Below are positions 33,976 through 42,805 of a DNA stretch of 60,119 nucleotides, piece after piece (position 1 is the stretch's first letter; each line of letters starts with the position of its first letter). The notes beneath the pieces are model-generated. The model was not told where the DNA came from, did not search any database, and saw only the letters and a program-made list of their open reading frames with translations. The DNA is taken from contig CAKTDF010000014.1 of assembly GCA_934541115.1 (NCBI GenBank), positions 1 to 60,119 of the forward strand, given 5' to 3'. The translations under genes and the position numbers were made by a program. The stretch comes from an uncultured Eubacteriales bacterium. Lineage in GTDB: Bacteria; Bacillota; Clostridia; Oscillospirales; Acutalibacteraceae.

Positions 33976-34165
33976 AGTTGAGGAGAGTCGAATAATACAT
34001 TTTGGTGTTGAAAGGCCGGATGCCGCGCAGAGAGGCGCGGAATGCGGCGTTTTAATAACCCAAGTGGAGCCGACGTTCTTTTTTGCACTATGGCCGCAGA
34101 AATAGCTGCCTGAGGGCAAAGCAGAGCGCCGCGCCGGTTTAATTTTTGAACAAGGGAGAAGAAAA

Positions 34166-35728
34166 ATGGCAAATGCACCTGCAATCGAACTGAAAAACAT
34201 CACAAAAGCTTTCGGAAGCGTCGTTGCCAACAAAAACATCTGCCTTAAGGCGGATAGGGGAGAGATTCTTTCTGTTTTGGGAGAGAACGGCAGCGGAAAA
34301 ACAACCCTTATGAATATGATCTCCGGCATTTATTTTCCGGATGAGGGTCAGATTTTCATTGACGGAAAAGAGGTTGTTATCCGCTCACCAAAAGACGCTT
34401 TTGATTACAGAATCGGAATGATCCATCAGCATTTCAAGCTGGTCAGCGTTTTCAGTGCGGCTGAAAACATTGTTCTCGGACTCAATGAGGACGGCGGCTA
34501 CAACATCAAAAAGGCTGCTGCACGCATTTCAGAGATCAGCTCAAAATACGGTTTTGATCTTGATCCGATGAAAAAAGTCTATGAGATGTCCGTTTCTGAA
34601 AAGCAAACTGTTGAGATTATAAAGGTGCTTTATCGCGGCGCCGATATTCTCATTCTTGATGAGCCAACGGCTGTTCTTACTCCGCAGGAGACGCAGAAGC
34701 TTTTCAAAATTCTTCGCAATATGCGCGACGACGGAAAAACAATCATAATCATCACACACAAGCTGCATGAGGTGCTTTCGCTTTCAGACAAGGTTGCAGT
34801 TCTCAGAAAGGGCGAGTACATCGGTACCGTTGAAACAAAAGACGCGACCGAGCAGTCGCTGACCGAGATGATGGTCGGCAAGGCGGTCAGCCTTAATATT
34901 GAACGCAGCGAGCCTAAAAACGCCGTGACGCGCCTTACGCTCACCAATGTTTCGGTCAGAAACAAAGAGGGCGTTTATATACTCAAAAACGTCAATTTTA
35001 CCGCAAAAAGCGGAGAAATTCTCGGTATTGCCGGTATTGCCGGCAGCGGTCAGAAAGAGCTGCTTGAGGCTATTGCCGGTCTTCAGCCGCTGACCAGCGG
35101 AAGCATAATGTATGACGACCCGAAAACCGGCAAGGAGGAGAACCTCAGAAACAAGACTCCTCTCCAAATTAGGAATCTCGGCGTTCGCCTTTCATTTGTT
35201 CCCGAGGACAGACTCGGCATGGGTCTTGTTGGCAATATGGATATAACGGATAACATGATGCTCAGAAGCTACCGCAGAGGAAAATCGGCTTTTCTCAGAC
35301 GAAAGGAACCGAAAGAGCTTGCGGAAAGAATCATCAAAGACCTTGAGGTCGTTACCCCCGGCGAGAGCACTCCCGTCAGAAAGCTTTCCGGCGGTAATGT
35401 TCAAAAGGTTCTTGTGGGACGAGAGATTGCCGCGTCGCCAACGGTTCTCATGGCGGCGTATCCGGTCCGCGGACTTGACATCAACTCGTCATATCTGATA
35501 TACAATCTTCTCAACGAACAGAAAGAAAAGGGTGTGGCTGTTATTTTTGTTGGTGAAGACCTTGACGTTCTGCTTGAACTTTGCGACAGGATCATAGTCA
35601 TCAGCGGCGGTCATATAACCGGAATCGTTGACGGAAGAACAGCAACAAAAGAAAACGTCGGTCTGCTCATGACAATGGAAACTGAAGACGAGCAGGCGGA
35701 AGAGAAGGGAGAGAGCAAAAATGACTGA
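34166..35728 (+). CDS. Nucleoside ABC importer ATPase (two fused ATPase domains)
   Basis: A 520-residue protein of the RbsA/BmpB (NupA-like) type. The first domain has Walker A G39-ENGSGKT, the signature-like MSVSEKQTVEI and Walker B ILILDEPTAVL. The second domain is degenerate in the usual way for this class: Walker A GIAGSGQKE, signature LSGGNVQKV, Walker B replaced by VLMAAYPVRGLDI. The first site therefore does most hydrolysis. It starts after AAGGGAG and overlaps the downstream permease gene by eight bases. It powers uptake of nucleosides delivered by the upstream lipoprotein. Confidence 0.93.
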   Translation: MANAPAIELKNITKAFGSVVANKNICLKADRGEILSVLGENGSGKTTLMNMISGIYFPDEGQIFIDGKEVVIRSPKDAFDYRIGMIHQHFKLVSVFSAAENIVLGLNEDGGYNIKKAAARISEISSKYGFDLDPMKKVYEMSVSEKQTVEIIKVLYRGADILILDEPTAVLTPQETQKLFKILRNMRDDGKTIIIITHKLHEVLSLSDKVAVLRKGEYIGTVETKDATEQSLTEMMVGKAVSLNIERSEPKNAVTRLTLTNVSVRNKEGVYILKNVNFTAKSGEILGIAGIAGSGQKELLEAIAGLQPLTSGSIMYDDPKTGKEENLRNKTPLQIRNLGVRLSFVPEDRLGMGLVGNMDITDNMMLRSYRRGKSAFLRRKEPKELAERIIKDLEVVTPGESTPVRKLSGGNVQKVLVGREIAASPTVLMAAYPVRGLDINSSYLIYNLLNEQKEKGVAVIFVGEDLDVLLELCDRIIVISGGHITGIVDGRTATKENVGLLMTMETEDEQAEEKGESKND

Positions 35729-36830
35729 AAAAAGCCAAAAGGTGCATGAACCGCATTTTCACGTTGTTAGGCGCAGCGGTATTCCTTGGTGGAAAGCATG
35801 GCTTATCAGAATCATTGCAGTTCTGATTGCGCTTGCGTTCTGCGGTGTTCTGACAATATTTTTGACCGGAGAAAACCCCCTCGGCGTTTATGCAACAATG
35901 TTCAAGGGTGCTTTCGGCACATCGAGAAGAATATGGGGACTGTTTCAGGATCTTGCAATGCTCCTTTGTGTTTCGCTCGCAGTTACTCCTGCGTTCAAGA
36001 TGAAATTCTGGAACATCGGCGCTGAAGGACAGACGCTTGTCGGCGGACTTGCAGCCGCTATGTGTATGCTTTTCCTCGGTGACAAGCTGCCGACTGCTTT
36101 GCTCATGCTTGTAATTATTGTTACAAGTATTCTTGCGGGCGTTGTGTGGGCATTGATTCCTGCTTTCTTCAAAGCAAAGTGGGACACCAATGAAACGCTC
36201 TTCACACTCATGATGAACTATATTGCAATGCAGATAGTTTCCTATTTCACATATACAAACGCTTCGCCTAAAGGCTCGGGTCAGATAGGTATTATCAACA
36301 GTGACACCGGAGCAGGCTGGCTGCCGGTAATCGGCGGAAAGAATTATTTGCTCAACATTCTGATAGTTCTTGCAATAACAGTCGTAATGTACATTTATCT
36401 CAAATACAGCAAGCACGGTTATGAAATATCCGTTGTCGGAGAAAGCCGCAACACGGCTAATTATATCGGAATCAACGTTAAAAAGGTTATTATTCGCACA
36501 ATGGCTGTTTCCGGCGCAATATGCGGTATTGCCGGTTTCCTGCTTGTCAGCGGAACGGGACACACCATCGCCAAAAATACTGTTGACGGAAGAGGCTTTA
36601 CGGCAATCATGGTTGCATGGCTCGCAAAGTTCAACCCGATATATATGATTTTGACATCGTTCATTCTGGTTTTCCTTGAAAAGGGCTCAATGGAAATTTC
36701 TTCAAAGTACATGCTCAACAGCTCTTTCTCTGAAATCATCACCGGAATCATTATCTTCTTCATTATCGGCAGCGAATTCTTCATCAACTACAGCATCAAA
36801 GCTCGTCACAAGCAGAAGGAGGCGGCATAA
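35721..36830 (+). CDS. Nucleoside ABC importer permease 1
   Basis: A 369-residue protein with about nine or ten transmembrane helices, of the BPD_transp_2 (RbsC-like) fold. Characteristic segments are EGQTLVGGLAAAMCMLFLG, TNETLFTLMMNYIAMQIVSYF, the cytoplasmic coupling loop GESRNTANYIGINVKKVI and GRGFTAIMVAWLAKFNPIYM. An N-terminal basic cytoplasmic stretch of about 35 residues precedes the first helix. Its start overlaps the ATPase gene, and the next permease starts immediately after its stop, so the two form a heterodimeric channel. Confidence 0.93.
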   Translation: MTEKSQKVHEPHFHVVRRSGIPWWKAWLIRIIAVLIALAFCGVLTIFLTGENPLGVYATMFKGAFGTSRRIWGLFQDLAMLLCVSLAVTPAFKMKFWNIGAEGQTLVGGLAAAMCMLFLGDKLPTALLMLVIIVTSILAGVVWALIPAFFKAKWDTNETLFTLMMNYIAMQIVSYFTYTNASPKGSGQIGIINSDTGAGWLPVIGGKNYLLNILIVLAITVVMYIYLKYSKHGYEISVVGESRNTANYIGINVKKVIIRTMAVSGAICGIAGFLLVSGTGHTIAKNTVDGRGFTAIMVAWLAKFNPIYMILTSFILVFLEKGSMEISSKYMLNSSFSEIITGIIIFFIIGSEFFINYSIKARHKQKEAA

Positions 36831-37820
36831 ATGATTATCACATTTATTCAAAGGGCAATCATGCAGGGAATACCGCTCCTTTTTGGCTCAATGGGCGAGA
36901 TTCTCACCGAAAAAAGCGGACACCTCAATCTCGGCATTCCGGGTATCATGTATGTTGGCGGTATATCCGGTGTTATCGGCGCATTCATATATGAAACGTC
37001 ATTTGACGGAAATTATGACGCTATGAACCCATTCCTTGCGGTCCTGATTCCCTTGCTCGCCAGCATGTTTGGCTCGTTGGTTATGGGACTTATCTATTGC
37101 TTCCTCACTGTTACGCTCCACGCCAATCAGAATGTTACCGGTCTTGCGCTCACAACTTTCGGCATTGGATTCGGCAATTTCTTCGGCGGCTCGCTCATAA
37201 GAATTGTTGACAGTGACATGCCCTCAATAACGCTGACAAGAACGAGTCTTTTCTTCAGAACCACACTTCCGTTTGCTGAAAAGCTCGGAGCGGTTGGAGA
37301 AATCTTTTTCTCATACAGCTTTTTGGCATATGCCGCTGTAATCATGGCAATTGTTATGGCATATGTTCTCAAAAAGACTCGCGTGGGTCTCAGTCTCCGC
37401 GCAGTGGGCGAAAATCCTGCAACGGCAGACGCGTCCGGAATCAATGTAAACAGATATAAGTATATTGCAACCTGCGTTGGCAGTGTAATTGCGGGTCTCG
37501 GCGGTCTGTATTACGTTATGGATTACGCGAACGGAATTTGGTCAAACGACGCTTTCGGCGACAGAGGCTGGCTTGCAATTGCGCTTGTTATTTTTGCAGT
37601 CTGGCGCCCGAACAGAGCGATCCTCGGCTCGTTTGTTTTCGGTGGACTTTACATTATTCAGAACTACATCAAGGGCATCGGAGTCGGCGAGCAGGAGCTT
37701 GTTATGATGCTGCCGTATGTTGTTACAATTGCCGTTCTCATCTTTACGTCAATAACAGACAAAAAAGAGCATCAGGCTCCGGAAAGTCTCGGTCTGGCGT
37801 ATTTCAGAGAAGACAGATAA
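36831..37820 (+). CDS. Nucleoside ABC importer permease 2
   Basis: A 329-residue protein, the second BPD_transp_2-type permease. It shows LTEKSGHLNLGIPGIMYVGG, NQNVTGLALTTFGIGFGNFFGG, the coupling loop GENPATADASGINVNRYKY and a GDRGWLAIALVIFAVWRPNRAI segment typical of the nucleoside/simple-sugar subgroup. The ATG follows the previous stop directly, with GGAGG inside the end of the first permease gene, so translation is coupled. A terminator lies right after the gene, closing the transporter operon. Confidence 0.93.
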   Translation: MIITFIQRAIMQGIPLLFGSMGEILTEKSGHLNLGIPGIMYVGGISGVIGAFIYETSFDGNYDAMNPFLAVLIPLLASMFGSLVMGLIYCFLTVTLHANQNVTGLALTTFGIGFGNFFGGSLIRIVDSDMPSITLTRTSLFFRTTLPFAEKLGAVGEIFFSYSFLAYAAVIMAIVMAYVLKKTRVGLSLRAVGENPATADASGINVNRYKYIATCVGSVIAGLGGLYYVMDYANGIWSNDAFGDRGWLAIALVIFAVWRPNRAILGSFVFGGLYIIQNYIKGIGVGEQELVMMLPYVVTIAVLIFTSITDKKEHQAPESLGLAYFREDR

Positions 37821-37834
37821 GACGAAAAAGAAGG

Positions 37835-37871
37835 GGCTGTTCTGAAAGCATTCGGAACAGCCTGTTTTTAT
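37835..37871 (+). terminator. Terminator of the nucleoside transporter operon
   Basis: GGCTGTTC (37835-37842) pairs with GAACAGCC (37855-37862), then TGTTTTTA. Confidence 0.85.
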
Positions 37872-37902
37872 AGAGCACAGAATAAAGAAAGGGAGTCTCT
37901 CC

Positions 37903-38406
37903 ATGAAAAAGACGCTTATAGTCATTGATATGCAAAACGATTTTATTGACGGTGCACTCGGAACAAAAGAAGCAGTCTCAATTGTTTCTGCGGTGCGTAA
38001 AAAAATTGAAGAATATAAAATGCGCAGCGACGAAATCATATTTACCCGCGACACACACGGCGAGAATTATCTTGAAACAAACGAGGGCAAAAATCTGCCT
38101 GTTGTTCACTGCGTAAAGGGCACTCATGGCTGGGAGATTGCAGACGGGCTTTATGTTCCCGGCAGTGTGATTGTTGATAAGCCCACATTCGGATATACAG
38201 GCTGGAGCAGCTTTGATTTTGAATCGGTTGAGCTTGTCGGCCTTTGCACGGATATATGTGTTGTTTCAAATGCACTTATTTTGAAAGCAGCGTTTCCTCA
38301 GGCAGATATAAGCGTTGACCCGTCATGCTGTGCGGGAGTTACGCCGCAGACGCATGAGGCGGCGCTGGCAACCATGCGCTGCTGCCAAATCAGGTGCACA
38401 AAATGA
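37903..38406 (+). CDS. Isochorismatase-family cysteine hydrolase, nicotinamidase-like
   Basis: A 167-residue protein of the family's single-domain length. The catalytic triad is visible: D9 (VIDMQNDF), K93 (VDKPTFGYTGW) and nucleophile C119 in LVGLCTDICVVSNAL. Metal ligands typical of nicotinamidases are present as D50-x-H52 (TRDTH). The likely reaction is nicotinamide to nicotinate plus ammonia for NAD salvage, but related amidases share these residues. The ribosome site is AAAGGGAG. It sits between two terminators, so it is monocistronic. Confidence 0.85.
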   Translation: MKKTLIVIDMQNDFIDGALGTKEAVSIVSAVRKKIEEYKMRSDEIIFTRDTHGENYLETNEGKNLPVVHCVKGTHGWEIADGLYVPGSVIVDKPTFGYTGWSSFDFESVELVGLCTDICVVSNALILKAAFPQADISVDPSCCAGVTPQTHEAALATMRCCQIRCTK

Positions 38407-38453
38407 TTCTTCTTCCGATGTTCTCTTTTCAGTTTAAGGCAATAAGATAGCAC

Positions 38454-38496
38454 AAAATCCGGGCGGCTACAGGTTTGTAACCGCCCGGATTTTTTA
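38454..38496. terminator. Bidirectional terminator
   Basis: AAAATCCGGGCGG (38454-38466) pairs perfectly with CCGCCCGGATTTT (38481-38493). It serves the convergent nicotinamidase-like and malic-enzyme genes. Confidence 0.88.
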
Positions 38497-38519
38497 ATGT
38501 TAAGAATTACAGTCTAACT

Positions 38520-39692
38520 TCAGATTCTTGCAACGCCGCTGTCTATTGCAGCCTTTGCAACTGCCTTTGCAACTGCGTCTTTTACTCTGGGGTCAAAGGC
38601 TGCGGGAATGATGTAGTCTGCGCTCAGTTCTTCATCGCTTACAAGACCTGCAAGCGCATAAGCTGCGGCAACCTTCATCTCATCGTTGATGTCGCTTGCG
38701 CGAACGTCAAGAGCACCGCGGAAAATGCCCGGGAAAGCCAAAACGTTGTTGACCTGGTTCGGGAAGTCGCTTCTGCCGGTTGAAACAACAGCAGCGCCGC
38801 CTGCCTTTGCCTCATCCGGGAAGATCTCCGGAGTCGGGTTTGCGCAGGCAAAGATGATGGGATCCTTAGCCATGGTCTGAACCATTTCCTTGGTGAGGGT
38901 TCCGGGAGCGGAAACGCCGATGAATACGTCTGCGCCCTTGATAACTTCGGCAAGGGTACCTTTTTCGCAGTTCTGATTGGTGATTTCAGCCATTTCAGCC
39001 TTGATCGGGTTGAGCTTTTCGCGTCCCTTGTAGATAGCACCGGTGCGGTCTGTCATAATAACGTTTTTGAGACCCATGCTCATGAGCAGCTTGATGATTG
39101 CAATGCCTGCTGCGCCTGCGCCGCTGGTAACGATTTTAACGTCTTCAATCTTTTTTCCAACGAGCTTGAGAGCGTTGATGAGACCTGCGAGGGTGATGAT
39201 TGCAGTGCCGTGCTGGTCATCGTGGAAGATGGGAATGTCGCAGCATTCTTTGAGCTTCTTTTCAATTTCAAAGCATCTCGGAGCGCTGATGTCTTCAAGG
39301 TTTACGCCGCCGAATGAACCGGCAAGGAGAGCAACTGTCTTAACAATTTCGTCAACGTCCTTTGAACGAACGCAGAGGGGAATTGCATCAACGTCGCCGA
39401 AAGCCTTGAAGAGAACGCATTTGCCTTCCATAACGGGCATACCGGCTTCGGGACCGATGTCGCCGAGACCGAGAACTGCTGTGCCGTCGGTAACAACGGC
39501 AACGGTGTTCCAGCGCCTTGTGAGTTCATATGACTTGTTGATGTCTTTCTGAATTTCAAGGCAAGGCTGTGCAACGCCGGGGGTATATGCAAGAGAAAGG
39601 GCATCTTTGCTGTCTACCGCTGCACGCGGTGTAACCTCAAGCTTGCCTTTCCACTCATAATGGAGTCTGAGGGATTCTTTTGCGTAATCCAT
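38520..39692 (-). CDS. Malic enzyme (oxaloacetate-decarboxylating malate dehydrogenase)
   Basis: A 390-residue protein, the short bacterial form. It begins DYAKESLRLHYEWKGKLEV, with LAYTPGVAQPCLEI, catalytic Tyr/Lys region (AVVTDGTAVLGLGDIGPEAG, MEGKCVLFKAF), metal site IFHDDQHGTAI and nucleotide fold VTSGAGAAGIA. It converts malate to pyruvate and CO2 with reduction of NAD(P). There is no C-terminal phosphotransacetylase-like domain. The upstream gene on the same strand, 42 bases away, encodes a malate/lactate-type dehydrogenase, so the pair could interconvert oxaloacetate, malate and pyruvate while moving electrons between nicotinamide cofactors. Confidence 0.95.
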   Translation of the reverse strand: MDYAKESLRLHYEWKGKLEVTPRAAVDSKDALSLAYTPGVAQPCLEIQKDINKSYELTRRWNTVAVVTDGTAVLGLGDIGPEAGMPVMEGKCVLFKAFGDVDAIPLCVRSKDVDEIVKTVALLAGSFGGVNLEDISAPRCFEIEKKLKECCDIPIFHDDQHGTAIITLAGLINALKLVGKKIEDVKIVTSGAGAAGIAIIKLLMSMGLKNVIMTDRTGAIYKGREKLNPIKAEMAEITNQNCEKGTLAEVIKGADVFIGVSAPGTLTKEMVQTMAKDPIIFACANPTPEIFPDEAKAGGAAVVSTGRSDFPNQVNNVLAFPGIFRGALDVRASDINDEMKVAAAYALAGLVSDEELSADYIIPAAFDPRVKDAVAKAVAKAAIDSGVARI

Positions 39693-39734
39693 GGATATTC
39701 ACTAACCTTTCAAATAATATGAAAATCTTTTATT

Positions 39735-40844
39735 TTACTTTTCCCACGGGAAAGTGTAATCGAGCTTGAGGTCATCGCGAACCTTGCACATCTCTTCCTG
39801 AACGGGTTCACTGACGGGTACGCCGCTGTCTTTTCTTTCAAGCCATACGAGATACTCTTTTTCGCCTGCGGTATAGATTCTCTCTGCGTTGGGAGCCTTC
39901 TTTGAGGCGCGGACGGAGCGAAGAATTTCGCCTGCTTTATGTCTTGTGAATTCCTCGCCGAGGAAGTGGTTGGTGTCGATCGCGATGAAGAAGTGACCGA
40001 GATGATAGGGAACCTTGTTGCCGTTTTCATCTTTGCCGTCAAGAGCCTTGCCGTAGTTATTGTCCTGAAGAGCAGCCGAAAGGAGCTCAACAACCATTGC
40101 ATAACCATAGCCCTTGTATCCGCCGAGAGCCTCGCCGATTCCGCCGAGAGGAGCAAGAGCAGCTTTGCCGGCTCTGATCTTCTTGAGAGCCTCGCCTGCG
40201 TCGCCGGTAACGGGACCACCGTCAAGACCGATTACGGTGCCGGGGTGAACGTCTTCGCCGATTCTCTCATAGTATTCGATCTTACCGTTCTGGGTGATCG
40301 AGGTTGCGCAGTCGATTACAAAATCAAAATCTTCGTCGGTCGGGATGCCGATGGTGAGGGGGTTGGTTCCGAACATGCCTTCAACGCCGAAGGTCGGAGC
40401 AACTGACGGACGTGCGTTTGTGCCGGTGATTCCGATGCAGCCCTGCTTGCATGCCTGAGTTGCATAGTAGCCTGCAATACCGTAGTGGCAGGAGTTGCGT
40501 GCAACAACCATGCCCATGCCGTATTTTTTAGCCTTGTCAATTGCCATCTGCATTGACTTGTAGCCGATAACCTGACCCATGCCGTCGTGACCGTCAACAA
40601 CTGCGGTTGTTTCGGTTTCCTTAACGATTTCAAAGTTGGTTACGGGGTTCTGAATGCCGTCGTTGATGCGGTCAATGTAGATAGGCTTGAAACGGTTGCA
40701 GCCGTGAGATTCGATTCCGCGCTTGTCGGATTCAAGAAGAACGTCAACAACGATTTTTGCGTCCTCTTCGGGAACGCCTACACCGATGAATGCGTCACGA
40801 ATGAAATTTTCGGCTGTTTTCCAGTCAAGTACAACTTTACCCAT
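39735..40844 (-). CDS. Ldh-family NAD(P)-dependent malate/L-lactate dehydrogenase
   Basis: A 369-residue protein of the malate/L-lactate/sulfolactate dehydrogenase family, unrelated to classical MDH. Visible signatures: SDKRGIESHGCNRF, VVARNSCHYGIAGYY with the catalytic His, GTNPLTIGIPT, and GYKGYGYAMVVELLSAAL. The family reduces 2-oxoacids with NADH or NADPH; next to malic enzyme, oxaloacetate/malate is the most likely pair. The ribosome site is AGGAG. A short AAAGGATA palindrome (40883-40899) separates it from glycerol kinase and may be a weak processing or attenuation site. Confidence 0.88.
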   Translation of the reverse strand: MGKVVLDWKTAENFIRDAFIGVGVPEEDAKIVVDVLLESDKRGIESHGCNRFKPIYIDRINDGIQNPVTNFEIVKETETTAVVDGHDGMGQVIGYKSMQMAIDKAKKYGMGMVVARNSCHYGIAGYYATQACKQGCIGITGTNARPSVAPTFGVEGMFGTNPLTIGIPTDEDFDFVIDCATSITQNGKIEYYERIGEDVHPGTVIGLDGGPVTGDAGEALKKIRAGKAALAPLGGIGEALGGYKGYGYAMVVELLSAALQDNNYGKALDGKDENGNKVPYHLGHFFIAIDTNHFLGEEFTRHKAGEILRSVRASKKAPNAERIYTAGEKEYLVWLERKDSGVPVSEPVQEEMCKVRDDLKLDYTFPWEK

Positions 40845-40912
40845 GAATTATCACTCCTGTAATTTATTTGTAGATTTATGTGAAAGGATATTATCCTTTT
40901 CAGCCTTTGTTA

Positions 40913-42427
40913 TTATTCCTTTTCAGCCCAGTCCATGGCTCTGCCAACGGCCTTTTTCCAGCCTGCATAGATTTTATTTCTTTCTTCCATGCTCATCTGA
41001 GGCTCAAAGATTCTGTCAACCTCGCGGTTGTTTTCAATGTCCTCAAGGCTTTCCCATACGCCGACGGCAAGACCTGCAAGATATGCAGCGCCGAGAGCGG
41101 TGGTTTCAACTGTTTTGGGTCTGTCAACCTTTGTTTGAGCCATATTCGCCTGAATCTGAAGCATGATGTTGCTGACGGAAGCTCCGCCGTCAACACGCAG
41201 GTCGGCGATTTCGATTCCGGAGTCATCGCTCATTGCTTCAAGCAGGTCGGTCATCTGATATGTGATGCTTTCAAGAACCGCTCTTGCAATATGAGCACGG
41301 TTCACGCCTCTTGTGAGACCGACTATGCAGCCTCTTGCATACATATCCCAGTACGGAGCGCCGAGTCCGGTGAATGCCGGAACAAGATAGCAGCCGTTTG
41401 CATCGGGTACGCTTTCTGCAAGCTCGTCGCAGCGGCGGGGACTGTCAATGAGCTGAACCTCGTCGCGCAGCCACTTGATAACGGAGCCTGCATTGAATGC
41501 GCTGCCCTCGATTGAATATGTGGTCTCTCCGCCGAGGCTCCATGCAACGCCGGTGAGAAGATTGTTCTTTGATTCAACACGCTTGTTGCCCGTGTTCATG
41601 AGCAGGAAGCAGCCTGTTCCGTAGGTGTTCTTTGCCATGCCGGCTTTGAAGCATGCCTGACCGAAAAGGGCTGACGGCTGGTCGCCGATCGCGCCGCAGA
41701 TGGGTACGCCTTCAAGTTCTTCTATACCGATGATTCCGCCTGCTACCCAACCGTAAACCTGACTTGAGGGAACGGGGGTGGGAAGAATGTTCATAGGAAT
41801 ACCGAGTCTCTTGCAAAGATACTCGTCCCAGCAGAGCTTGTCAACGTCAAAGAGCATTGTTCTTGATGCGTTTGAATAATCGGTAACATGAACGCGTCCG
41901 CCGGTAAGGTTCCAGATGAGCCATGTTTCAACGGTGCCGAAAAGCAGCTGTCCGGCTTCGGCAAGAGCTTTTACGCCGGGAACGTTGTCAATGATCCACT
42001 TGATTTTGGTTGCGGAAAAGTATGCGTCAATGATAAGACCGGTATGAGCGGTGATATAATCGCAAAGCTCCTTGTCCTCTTTGATCTTTTCGCACATCTC
42101 TGCGGTTCTTCTGCACTGCCAGACGATGGCGTTGTGAACGGGCTTTCCCGTTGCTCTGTCCCAGAGAATGGTGGTTTCGCGCTGATTGGTGATTCCGATT
42201 CCGGCGATATCCTTTGCGTCAACCTCACCCGAGTTGAGAATTGAGGTGATTGAGGTGATCTGACTGTAAAGGATTTTGAGGGGGTCGTGTTCAACCCAGC
42301 CCGCCTTCGGATAGATCTGGTCGAATTCATTCTGAGCCTTGGCAATAATGCTGCCGTGCTTGTCAAAGACAATGGCTCTTGAGCTTGTTGTGCCCTGGTC
42401 AAGGGCAAGAACGTATTTTTCCGGCAT
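40913..42427 (-). CDS. glpK: Glycerol kinase
   Basis: The start is the ATG at 42427 behind AAGGAGG; the in-frame upstream extension is leader RNA. At 504 residues it is normal for GlpK. It has the ATP-binding DQGTTSSRAIVFD, GWVEHDP, GITNQRETTILWDR, TNASRTMLFD-like YSNASRTMLFD, and LRVDGGASVSNIMLQIQAN. It phosphorylates glycerol to glycerol 3-phosphate. No glpF or glpD adjoins; instead malate/pyruvate enzymes follow on the same strand. The long leader suggests control before translation. Confidence 0.96.
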   Translation of the reverse strand: MPEKYVLALDQGTTSSRAIVFDKHGSIIAKAQNEFDQIYPKAGWVEHDPLKILYSQITSITSILNSGEVDAKDIAGIGITNQRETTILWDRATGKPVHNAIVWQCRRTAEMCEKIKEDKELCDYITAHTGLIIDAYFSATKIKWIIDNVPGVKALAEAGQLLFGTVETWLIWNLTGGRVHVTDYSNASRTMLFDVDKLCWDEYLCKRLGIPMNILPTPVPSSQVYGWVAGGIIGIEELEGVPICGAIGDQPSALFGQACFKAGMAKNTYGTGCFLLMNTGNKRVESKNNLLTGVAWSLGGETTYSIEGSAFNAGSVIKWLRDEVQLIDSPRRCDELAESVPDANGCYLVPAFTGLGAPYWDMYARGCIVGLTRGVNRAHIARAVLESITYQMTDLLEAMSDDSGIEIADLRVDGGASVSNIMLQIQANMAQTKVDRPKTVETTALGAAYLAGLAVGVWESLEDIENNREVDRIFEPQMSMEERNKIYAGWKKAVGRAMDWAEKE

Positions 42428-42648
42428 TTTCGTATCCTCCTTAAAATGAGATCGCAAAAACTGCGACTGAATGAACCTGACAAAAAAAGAGAACAGAAAA
42501 ACGCCACCGCCACCGAAGAAGCGATTAACCTTCCTCCTGCGGTGCACCGATGGGATCATCTCTATTCTCAGTTCTCCATAGATATGTCTCACATATAAGT
42601 ATTCAGTTCACACAGTGCTATTTTACTTCAAACACAACGTTTTGTCAA
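42428..42648 (-). promoter_or_regulatory. glpK promoter and ~185-base leader
   Basis: Minus strand: TTGACA (42648-42643), 17-base spacer, TAAAAT (42625-42620). The leader contains small hairpins (ATATGT/ACATAT, CGGTGCACCG, CGCAG/CTGCG) and two T-rich runs ahead of the AAGGAGG. I do not recognise a known riboswitch. A GlpP-type antitermination leader is possible. Confidence 0.6.
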
Positions 42649-42748
42649 CCGAAATAAAACAAATTTATGACCCGTGTAAAAAGCTGTTATTTCTTTGTGC
42701 AGACAGCGATTTATTCAAGCTCTGACATTTGCGGTCAAACCGCATTGG

Positions 42749-42797
42749 GTTCGATTCTTCTCAGCTTAAGTAAAAAGCCCTGCGCAGAGGGCTTTTT
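42749..42797. terminator. Terminator hairpin with REP-like arm
   Basis: AAAAAGCCC (42772-42780) pairs with GGGCTTTTT (42789-42797), usable in both directions. Immediately upstream lies the REP-like arm GTTCGATTCTTCTCAGC (42749-42765). Confidence 0.8.
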
Positions 42798-42805
42798 ATA
42801 ATTGA

